DNA of 46,170 nucleotides from Gnetum montanum (taxonomy: Eukaryota; Streptophyta; Gnetopsida; Gnetales; Gnetaceae), in NCBI GenBank assembly GCA_015680685.1, contig MNCI01004036.1, forward strand, positions 648,531 through 694,700, written 5' to 3'. The notes below the pieces were generated by a model, which worked only from the letters and a program-made list of their open reading frames with translations, was not told the DNA's origin and made no database searches. Below, one piece after another: positions 31,954 to 40,855 of the stretch. Each line of letters begins with the position of its first letter. Positions within the stretch are counted from its first letter, which is position 1. A program made the translations under genes and the position numbers.

Positions 31954-33438
31954 CAGCCTAACAATGTTTAGGCTTGAGGGAAAAATTGAATTTTTAAGGT
32001 TTTTCTGGAATGAAAAGTGGGAATTAAGAACATGTGGCACATATTAAAAGGTTCTAGGAAAAATTAATTCATTTCGAAGGCACGAATAATTATGTATGGT
32101 GTAATTGATCAATAAAAACTTGAGTGGTAAGAAAAAGGTTATGTGATGGTACATAGGAACGTTATTACTCAAAGGGGTAGTAATAAGGGAAAGAAAATTG
32201 TTGGCAATTATGCTGAGGGTAATAAATGGTGTGTGTCAGCTATGTTATAAGTGAGAATTACAAGAGATTACATAAGTGGGTCCTCCCCAAAGCAGGTTCC
32301 AACCTTTAATGCCCTTGTGTAACCACACTTAAAAGTGTCCATGGGTACTCAAAGCGTTAAATGTAATCCACACTAATTTCACAAAACACACACATGTAAA
32401 TATCACTGGAATGAGGTAAAAATTCTATGCTACACAAGACACAAGTTACAATTACATGAACATCGAGATGAGATAGGGATAGCAGGGATTGTAGATTGGT
32501 ACATGAGGTAACTAACCCAGGGCATAGTGAATCCTGCGTGTAAAGCATGATTAAAGTGTCATTAACTAGTCGTTCCAAGATCAGGACCAAGTCCATTCCT
32601 CTAATCAGTGACATCACATTGTTACATCCCATGATGAGTGACTATGAGAGTACCAAAACAACAAGGTGTACGATCACTTGGCATTTTATTCAAGGGAAGA
32701 GTGATTTTTGCTTTGCGGCACTTTTCTTTGTTTTTTTGACTACTGAATCCAGAGAAGCCACCAACCTTCAAGCATGTGTGCTTGTCTTTCTAGTGGAACC
32801 CCCTAGAACAGCATTGGATTTTTGAGTGCCCTTTTGATTACTCTTACTCCCATTTTTTGTTAGATCTACAAGGATCTTAGTACAACCACGTTGCATGATA
32901 ACTCCCATAGACGTCACCAAAGAGAATTCGCAAATCCCCTTGATGTCACATCCTAATGATACCCTCTTGGTCCATCCTTCTTCATTCTGGGCACAATGAA
33001 CATAAAATTAATTTTAAGTTTTAACAATGTCAAGAATATCACTGTACCCTCAAACAGAACCTCTTATTTGTAGAATGGATGAGTGGGTGTAATGGGCTCA
33101 CTATCCAAATAATTGATCACTCGAGACTCGATAACATAGAACACACCTCAACCAACAATCCACATGAGTGTTTTATTCATAGATGAGATTACTTATTAAA
33201 ATGTAAAGAGACAAAAAGACAAGAAGATAAAAAGATAAAACAAGAAATTAAAAAATGAAAAACTAGAAAAAAAAAGTTGTAAAATCAAAGAAAATGAAAA
33301 ATATTTATTAACCCTACTTGTTATTTAGAATGGGGGATATCCCCCATAACTAAATAATTGAGCATGGCAAGGATTAATAAATGAAAGATGAGGATCCTTG
33401 CATGTTGAAAATATTGGAACTTGGTCATACTTGTCCCA
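31954..33438 (-). other. Spacer of element B at the site of the missing pol
   Basis: No pol domain can be found. Patches match the A and C spacers: around 32280-32310 (matches 41390 in C), 32760-32797 (conserved block) and an A-rich tract at 33180-33300 equivalent to about 6400-6580 in A and 42370-42480 in C. A small perfect inverted repeat TGGGGGATATCCCCCA lies at 33331-33346, close to the inferred deletion joint between spacer and gag. Confidence 0.55.
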
Positions 33439-35170
33439 TCAGGGTTCACACACCTGATTAAAGTAAGCATAGTGGGGCAATTTATACGATGTAGTTCCTG
33501 GATAATGAGTTGACCCACTATGATATTTGGGACTATTAGATGGTATGCAAGGATTAGGATGTTGCCTTCCATGACTGTGTTCATTGGGCCGTATGGTTGT
33601 TGGAGTGTTAGTTGGTGGCCCTAATGAAGTGAGGTGAAGAATTGGGTTCGAAGATAAGGGTGCACCACAATGTTGAACTTGTGCTGAGTTGGAGGATGCA
33701 GTGACCTTGGAATCGTGTTGTCCCTTCCTACAGTCATGTTTAAAGAAGGAACTCTTTTGATGTTGAGGAGGACTCTCACTGCTGTTGGCAGTAGTAGCAC
33801 AAGTGACGTTCCTNTCTTTTGATGTTGAGGAGGACTCTCACTGCTGTTGGCAGTAGTAGCACAAGTGACGTTCCTGGGTTGTTGCTGTGGTGTAGACACC
33901 TTAGGAATAGTTGGTGGCGATGTAGAAGGAGGAAAAGGATGAGAATGTTGAAAATTAGGAGAAGTGTAAGGTGCACAAGGCGGTGGTTGTGTTGAGGACA
34001 TGGGCTGATAGTATTGAGGAGAATGGTAATGCGGTGAGATAGAGTATGTTGACCCAATTGGGGAAACATGATGTTGGACAAGATAAGCATTTGGGTTTGG
34101 ATGATACGAAGGGTATCCCCATGACTGGAATTTTTTCCACTGTGATCGAACACAGTATCTTTGTATGAACTCTGGATGTAGTGTGTTTCCCCAATGCTCA
34201 TATAAATGTAACAAGATTGGGCATTGGCCCTTTGGGTGATCATACAAGCAAATGTTGCATTCATACGTATGATTGGAAATTGAGCTCTTATGTCCTTCAT
34301 CCCTTCTTTCCAATCGTCTAATGATATTTTGTCCTGCTTCTCGGGTTGTCAAAACTCTATCTCCAATAATATTAACACATTCTCCACACTTTTTATACAT
34401 CCATTCCAACATCTTATTAATCTTTGCCTCGACTTCCTCTAATGATTTTTGTATTAGCAAAGATGGTTCTTTCTCCTTGTGATAGGTTGATTTCTCCTTG
34501 TTACAATCATGGATCTTTGTTAAGTTGAGATTTTGGTCCCGTTGATGTTTTTCAACACTCTCCCATCTAGCCATTTCTCCTTCTTCTTTTGCTACCCGCT
34601 TAATAAGCTCTTGGACTTGATGGGTTCATAGTTCGTATAATTGACCTTGGACATACATCCCTAGGGTCTCTCTTATTTCATTACATAGCCCATCAATGAT
34701 ATGGTACATTAGCCTATCCTCAGAGAACCCATGGCCTAGACAGTTGTTTAACAATGCATAATATCTTTCTAAGGCCATGTCCAAGGGTTCATGTTGTGCT
34801 TGTTTCCACTCTTGGATTTGTTTCCTCAAGGCTAACACTCTTACATAGGTTTGATATTTTTCATTAAAGAGTTCTACCATTGTTGGCCAATGTCGTATTG
34901 AATTTGGTTTTAGCGATCTATACCATAATTTTGCTTGGCCAACGAGTGTCATGGGAAAGAGCTTGAGTCTTTGCCAACCGTTATCAATGTTGTTCCATGT
35001 GCAGGAATCATAGAAGGCTTGTAAATGTTGATGCGGATCTAAGTCATAGCCTCCTAAAAAAGTAGGAAAGTTGTTTAAATCGAGCCTGGGTAGGAAGCTT
35101 TCTTTACGATGCCTACGGGAGATTCTAATAGCCTCCTGTATTTACGTTAAGCTTGTAGTGGCCAGTAGGG
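33439..35170 (-). pseudogene. Element B gag (near-intact apart from an assembly flaw)
   Basis: The capsid region at 34952-34626 contains LVGQAKLWYRSL, ELFNEKYQTYVRV and HHEPLD-like motifs of Retrotrans_gag. A coiled, charged region follows, then a knuckle CNICLYDHPKGQC (CX2CX3HX4C, as in Athila-type Gag) at about 34265-34225. The C-terminal region is Pro/His/Ser/Tyr-rich and ends at a TGA at 33439-33441. The frame breaks only at a 61-bp exact duplication around the N at 33814; the frame on the far side of that duplication is also open for more than 100 codons. Upstream of about 35150 several stops appear before the gap, so the true start is unseen. No protease or pol follows. Confidence 0.8.
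33753..33875. repeat. 61-bp exact duplication around a single N (probable assembly artefact)
   Basis: Positions 33753-33813 and 33815-33875 are identical over 61 bp and separated only by one N at 33814. It looks like two contig ends placed side by side without merging their overlap. It adds 62 bases and shifts the gag frame. Confidence 0.85.
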
Positions 35171-35277
35171 GTTCATCATCATTAGGTAAGTTATGCTTTT
35201 ATGTGTTGGGATGACGTTGTTAGGTTTATAAGAAACCCCCACCTTGGGTTACGTGCTCCAATCTTCATTGTCATATA

Positions 35278-35548
35278 NNNNNNNNNNNNNNNNNNNNNNN
35301 NNNNNNNNNNNNNNNNNNNNNNNNNNNNNNNNNNNNNNNNNNNNNNNNNNNNNNNNNNNNNNNNNNNNNNNNNNNNNNNNNNNNNNNNNNNNNNNNNNNN
35401 NNNNNNNNNNNNNNNNNNNNNNNNNNNNNNNNNNNNNNNNNNNNNNNNNNNNNNNNNNNNNNNNNNNNNNNNNNNNNNNNNNNNNNNNNNNNNNNNNNNN
35501 NNNNNNNNNNNNNNNNNNNNNNNNNNNNNNNNNNNNNNNNNNNNNNNN
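35278..35548. other. Assembly gap (271 N)
   Basis: The gap hides the PBS of element B, the start of gag and about the first 225 bp of its 5' LTR (by alignment, 35549 equals 27896). Its true length is unknown. Confidence 0.95.
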
Positions 35549-36145
35549 ATGGAAAGTAATATTCACTAATCTAGGAGAAAGAGGGTGAGAGAATCTAAAC
35601 TAGCCTAAGTGTGATGAGCATCTGTTCCTCGATTATCCGTACACATCTTGGACTTCATGCATGACTACTACTGGGATTACCAAGCGTAGATCCTAGGTAC
35701 ACTACTGGGTTACCAAGTAGTCACACTTAAATGCTCGTAATCAAGTCGTACTCATTCCGCGTTTAACAGGAGTTTAAGGGTGAGAGAGATTAACTAGGAA
35801 AGCAGAAAATAACAATTAAATAAATAAATAAATAAAATAAGTGAATGCTGCAATGATGAAGTAATCTTGATCTTTATTTTCGATCATGTGCGTGTCCAAG
35901 TACGTCACACTCGAATAAGGATGCCGTACAATTACAATCACCACACTGTGGGCATACACGAAGAGGAAAAGGGTTGAGAGAGAAATGAAAACACTTAAAC
36001 TAAGGACTAACTAATTGAATTAACTCATCTGTCTACCTCTTATTTATAGATGAGGAGACAGGCTACAATATCACGTATGCGATATCACGGTTGGCCTACG
36101 ATATCGCATACGCAATATCGCAGTCGCACAAATGACGACTCATCA
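35549..36145 (-). repeat. Element B 5' LTR, partial (inner end in gap)
   Basis: It aligns with 27896-28461. It carries the TATA box at 36048-36041 and two copies of the 22-bp palindromic module (36066-36087 and 36099-36120), where the 3' LTR has one. Differences within the modules are CpG-type transitions. The right end, CATCA, is followed by ATAAC. Confidence 0.9.
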
Positions 36146-36150
36146 ATAAC

Positions 36151-36560
36151 CTTCTATCTTTTTCACATCTAATGTTGAAGCTACTTTTGCTAAGTCATGT
36201 TCTATATAATTGTCTTCTCTACCTAGATATTCTATTTTGTAGTGATGAAATTGATCCAACATTTTGTAGACAAGTTGTTTATAGGGTGGCAAGAATGAGC
36301 TTTTTACCACACCATTACCTTTAATCTATTCACAGACTAATCTTAAGTCTCCCTTTATGGTGATTACCTTGATTACTTTTTTTAATGCTATTTTAATTCT
36401 GATTCTTAGAGCTTTGCATTCAACCTTATTATTAGTAAAAAGGAAAGATAGCTAAACTACCTTGAATATTTTTGGGAAACCATCTTTTACTAGAACTATT
36501 CCAACTCTTGCACATTTTGAGTTACAAGAACCATCAAAGTATAGTTTCCATTTACTCTAA
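36151..36560 (-). pseudogene. Element D extra RNase H domain upstream of RT
   Basis: The sense strand translates to WKLYFDGSCNSKCARVGIVL, then NNKVECKALRI, KGDLRLVCE, and NYIEHDLAKVASTL. This gives all four RNase H carboxylates (D of FDG, E of VECKA, D of KGDL, D of HDLAK). It is the plant/'archaeal-like' RNase H type that gypsy Tat-lineage elements carry in addition to their own, but here it lies upstream of RT, between protease and RT. Two stops break it. Element B was inserted immediately after it. Confidence 0.75.
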
Positions 36561-37130
36561 CCTTGAGATTCTCTTTTTATTTTTTTTATTTTTTTTTGAA
36601 TTATCAGCTTCTTGAAGTATGCAAGTTTTGGTTTCAAAAGTTCTTATTTAACAACTTTATTCTTCCCATTTGAGGTATTGTTTTCATTCATCAAAGACTA
36701 ACTATAAGTGTATATTTGATTCAGCTCTCCTTTCCAAGGTAGCCACATATATGAGTACTTTTTTGATATGTGATCTAAGAAATTTTTACTCCAACATTTG
36801 CTCAACAAAAGACTATGTGAATCTGGTATATCTGCCACTTGAATAGTTAGTCTACTTTTTACATAGGGTTCAGAAGCAACTTCTAATAGAACATTGGGTA
36901 ACTAATCCACAATATTTACTCTACTCTTTTCCACTTGAACGATATTTTTATTTTATTTTTCAAAAAACAAACTAAGTTTTAGCATATTATTAACAACATG
37001 ATAGTAGATGTAGCTCTAGAATCAACTAAAAAATTGTGAAGATACTTTTCCTTTAACTTCATTGTTAAAAGACAATGAGCAACTTCCTTGTCAAGAGTAT
37101 AGTTATAGCTAGCTTTTGTTGTCTTATCTA
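36561..37130 (-). pseudogene. Element D protease region (broken)
   Basis: At about 37045-37015 the sense strand reads FLVDSRATSTIM, corresponding to the retropepsin signature FLVDSGASSNVM with Gly changed to Arg (GGA to AGA type). Downstream, VADIPDSHSLLLSKCWSKNF and a WLPWKGELN stretch match the post-protease segment of the same plant gypsy lineage. Confidence 0.7.
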
Positions 37131-38640
37131 CTCCACCTCTCTTTTTACCTTTAATAAGCTCTAAATCCTTTCTTTATTGATCTTCTATCTGTAACAATTG
37201 ATATATACTAATATTTTCCCTAACATGTTTCAAGTCCTCAACTAGATCATATTCTCCATCTCCATAAAAGCCTGATTTCTTCATCCATTTATTAAAAGTC
37301 TAATTTTGAGTGCTTTCTTTACTTCTATTTTTCTCTCCTCTACTTGGTTTAAAAACCTTTCTCTTAGTAGATGGATCAGAAATAATGTTTGGAGGTCTAG
37401 AATTAATTAGTCTTTTTTATTGTAGATTATATCCATTTTTCTCATTGTTATTATACTCTTCATCTAAGGATATGTCCTCTTCACAACTTGATAGAGAAGA
37501 GATATTATTAGATCCATTGTTAGAAGATTTGCTTGCATAATGAACACTAAATAACTCATTATCTAATTCAATATCAAGAAAGTTGGACATAATACGATCA
37601 CTATCATCCTCGTCTTCTACTAACTTAGTATCTTGATGTTTATGTTTTGTATTTTTGTTTTCTTTCTTGATCTTAACTTTCACCAAAGCTTTTTCTAGTT
37701 TAACTCCTTTATTGAATAAGTCTCTCATTAACTGTCCTTTTTTAGATTCTCTACTTTCTAACTCTTTCTCTATCTTAACATGCAATGGTCCCAATAATGC
37801 TTTAAGTTGAGTAGAATCTTGCACATGAATCATCATTTTCTCTTTTGTTTTATAAGTTGTGATAATTTCTTCATGATTCAAGTTTAATTGTTTTTCGAAC
37901 TATATAGCTTCACTAAAGTAGTCATTTAGTGTTAACAAGTTTGAAGTTCTTCTTAACCATATTGAAATATTTGGATTCATGACTTTCTAAGCATTTCACC
38001 TGATGGTTTATATTATCTTTGAAAGAGCCCACAAATTTTCTGAAACGTAATATTGAAATCTCTAATTGATTCTGTAACTCCTTACTTAGTTTGTACTAGC
38101 CCATAGTATAGTTGTTGTTGATCTAATTGATTGCCAAAATGAGCTAAGAAAAGACTTTTCATATCGTCCCAACTTGTGATACTATTAATTGACAAGTTTG
38201 AATACCAAATTTGAGCCATATCCTTTAAATTTTCTACAAACAACCTACAAGCTAGGTCTTGGTGTTGAACATTTGCATGAACCAAAGCTAACTCACATAA
38301 GTGAATATATTCTTAATAAGCTTTTCCAAGAATAAAAGGCTCAAGAAAATATTTATAAACTACCTTAGAATATCATTATAGTTTTGAAATCCTAAGGGTA
38401 TACCTCTTTGCCAAGAACTTGTCATTCTATTAGAATTCCTTTTGATCGTTGAACTCTTATATTTCTTTGACCCTCTCTTATGTACTAATAAACTGAATAG
38501 AAGGGGTGATCTCCTTATCCTTTTGGTTTTTACTCCACTACTTGTTCCAACCTCAAGAACCTTCTTTTCTTCTTCTTTTAATGAATAATCAATCTTATAA
38601 TCAAGAATTTCTTTGGAACCTTTAAAATCTTCCAAACTAT
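37131..38640 (-). pseudogene. Element D gag (broken)
   Basis: The capsid-like core at 38285-38082 contains HQDLACRLFVENLKDMAQIW and INSITSWDDMKSLFLAHFGN, matching the Retrotrans_gag pattern of this lineage (RLFVETLEG...WY..LP..SI.SW...FL.KFG). The N-terminal part (about 38635-38360) is basic and charged. A long acidic segment with SSLSSCEEDISLDEEYNNNE lies near 37480-37420. Frame breaks occur between these blocks. Confidence 0.7.
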
Positions 38641-38760
38641 TAATCTATTCGATCATTAACTAAAAATAGTATCTAATTTCTTAAGCCCTTCTAGCAACAA
38701 AGGACTATTGGTATGCTAGGACTATTAGGCTTCTGATCATAGAGGACAAATTTTCATCTC

Positions 38761-38774
38761 TTCTTCTAGCACCA
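38761..38774 (-). other. Candidate primer-binding site of element D
   Basis: Sense TGGTGCTAGAAGAA begins 7 nt inside the 5' LTR end. It starts with the obligatory TGG, but I cannot name the tRNA with confidence. Confidence 0.5.
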
Positions 38775-38781
38775 AAAGAAC

Positions 38782-39786
38782 TATTGGCAATCATTTGGAA
38801 CTATCAACATTGGGTGGCCTCCTGGTCTCATGACTTTGGGAAGTCACAAAATCGAAGGTGTTTTTCAAACAAGGCTTAGGTGCTTGATGGTTTCTAGCCA
38901 CACCAAGGCCTAAATACCTCCAAATAAACTCAGTAGTTATGAAATGTACAAGACATCAATATCTATTTTCTATTGCGAATATTGAAATGGTTGGGTTACA
39001 TATTAAACTCTAATCAGCTATCATAAAAGAGATTTAGCTAACTTTGTCAAATACTATGAGCTTTTGGAGATTCTTATGTTGTTTAATCGCTTAGTCTATA
39101 CAATCCCTATAGTATGCTACTTTCAAAAAATAAAATTTTACAAAAACATTTGAGCACAATTCTACTAATCTACTCCTAATTTGCCCCAAAGAGAAAGTTC
39201 CACAAGAAAACTAGAAATAGAGAGGGTTTCAATGGACTTAGAAAAAGACAGAAAAGAAAGTAGATTTGTGTAAAATTTCAAATATTTAAGCAAGACAAAT
39301 TAACACAAGGAAACACTTTGCATTAAAGCTATTCTAGTTCAATCTAACAACAAATTATTCAAACCCTCTAAGATTAACAAGCAATTTCATAAAGACAATC
39401 TTATTATACTTTCAAAAATGCTACATAAATGAAAAAGTATGAGTCTCTATTTTGGGTAGTTAATAGTTGTCAAAGATTGCATTTAACAAAGCCTTCAAAA
39501 AATTTTACAATTTCAAGATTGAAATACCAAGGCAATACACTTTAAAATAATGAAGTTATTTCAATTGTCTCAAAATACCAAAGATTTTCCTAGATCCCTT
39601 ATGCACAAAATAGGAAATTTCATTAAAACATTAATATTAAATTGCTCTTGAGACATTTCAACAATGTAAGATCTTCTATGATAAATCTTAATAGAAGTCT
39701 AATATTGCACAAAAACAAAGCTATAAAAGAAACATAGGAAAAATTCCAAAATTAAATGTCAAGCATGATATTATCTAAATCATTGG
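38782..39786 (-). repeat. Element D 5' LTR, truncated at its outer end
   Basis: It aligns with 20543-21540. It stops at 39786/39787, where it meets the LTR of element C, itself lacking its first ~27 bp. Both sequences are cut at the same point. Confidence 0.8.
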
Positions 39787-40594
39787 CTAAGTGAACCATA
39801 TGAATACGAGTGTTACGTGCAATCTAATTGAACTCCAAGGACTAAGTGCTTATGCACCTTCACAGAACAAGGATGGGTTAGGCGATCGTTGTCTTCCCAA
39901 GCTTACTCGTATGACATAATTATATGGTTAAGTAAACTTGAGGTATATGATTTTTATGCTTTTTATGTTTTATGTCCTGGTGCTAAAGAGGGAAGAAGTG
40001 AATTAATCGAATAACTAATTTAAATTAACTAATCAGCTAGGTCCTAACTAGTCCTAACACCAGCATCTGTTCCCACTTTCCATACAGATCATAAACCAGT
40101 GCAACACTACTGGGGTTACCAAACGCTAATCATTACGGGGTTACCAAGTGTTCCACGCATGCTTGAAGTGGTCATACTAAGTGTGCTTACTTATGAAAAT
40201 TAACGAATCAATAAAAGAAACATTAATTAACTAATGAAAGCATTAAAGAACTATAAATAACATTAAGGGTAAGAAATAAGCTATTCTAAATGCTGCAAGG
40301 TTTATCACAAAGTTCATCTTTATTTCCAAACACAAGGTGTGCTCAGGTACACAATGCTCATACAAAGATCCATTTACTTTATGACTCCTACTGCGAGCAC
40401 TCAGAAATAATTCTAACTCTGAGAAGGAGAAACCGCAAGAGTTTGGGTAAGGGACTAAGAACTAATTGCCAAACCAAGTGCGCCTGCCTCTTATTTATAG
40501 GCAATGAGACAAGTCCCGATATCAGATGTTCAATATCGCTTGGCAAGATCTGATATCGCAGATGCAATATCTATCCCAATATCGCAACTCATCA
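39787..40594 (-). repeat. Element C 3' LTR, truncated by ~27 bp
   Basis: It is related to the element B LTR: matching AACCATA(C/T)GAATA, TCTTATTTATAG and CTCATCA end. It has a TATA box at 40499-40492 and two diverged 22-bp palindromic modules (40517-40538, 40551-40572). Confidence 0.8.
40492..40572 (-). promoter_or_regulatory. Element C LTR promoter: TATA box and two palindromic modules
   Basis: TATAAATA (40499-40492) lies 18 bp from the first GATATC-type module (40517-40538), the same spacing as in both LTRs of B. The second module follows 34 bp later (33 bp in B). The half-sites GATATC..GC are kept while the centres differ. Confidence 0.6.
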
Positions 40595-40606
40595 TGCCCC
40601 CATGAC
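40595..40606 (-). other. Polypurine tract of element C
   Basis: Sense GTCATGGGGGCA directly precedes the LTR start TGATGA. It matches the tracts of A and B. Confidence 0.75.
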
Positions 40607-40809
40607 TGAATGAAAACTCATCCTTGAGTTCCTTACAAAATATTGGAAAGTTATGGGATTATTGACTGAATAACAACTAATGATGACATGGGATGATAGA
40701 CTCAAAGTGCCAAGGGAACGGATCAACATATATATTATAGCATTGGTGTTCATGCCCATTGTGGTAAACACTATACATAGATGACATCCAAACCCTCATT
40801 CGACAACTT

Positions 40810-40855
<46 letters not shown>

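Larger units (their letters stand above)
27671..36145 (-). mobile_element. Element B: gag plus accessory ORF, pol lost, with 5-bp TSD
   Basis: It is bounded by LTRs beginning and ending TGATGA...CATCA and flanked by ATAAC at 27666-27670 and 36146-36150, an exact 5-bp target-site duplication inside element D. The interior holds gag (33439 to about 35170), a spacer with an internal promoter (31868-31953) and an accessory ORF (28627-31390). Protease, RT, RNase H and integrase are absent, unlike element A. The reading frames are far less decayed than in A or D, consistent with B being the younger, inner insertion. Confidence 0.85.
20543..39786 (-). mobile_element. Gypsy element D with extra upstream RNase H, split by element B
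   Basis: In sense order: 5' LTR (38782-39786, truncated outside), PBS, gag, protease, an extra RNase H (36560-36151), [element B], linker, RT, degenerate RNase H, integrase, a spacer with a 183-codon ORF, a polypurine tract and 3' LTR (20543 to about 21640). The protease-RNase H-RT order and motifs such as an ADIPDSHSLLLS block fit a plant gypsy lineage whose polyproteins I recall from seed-plant genomes. It lies in the 5' LTR of element E. Confidence 0.75.

Noticed and set aside
31210-32280. Internal palindrome cluster of B as a nested solo LTR fragment
   Set aside because: Only the TATA context and palindromes match the LTR; sequence on both sides is unlike it and there are no LTR ends.
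33815-33875. 61-bp repeat as a biological tandem duplication in gag
   Set aside because: Exact identity, separation by a single N and the frame effect point to an assembly join.
37417-37881. 154-codon acidic frame as a possible host gene
   Set aside because: It continues the gag region of element D between the capsid block and protease; acidic Ser/Glu tracts are common there.
40812-40850. AG repeat as a regulatory GAGA element
   Set aside because: A plain microsatellite not shared with A or B at the same place.
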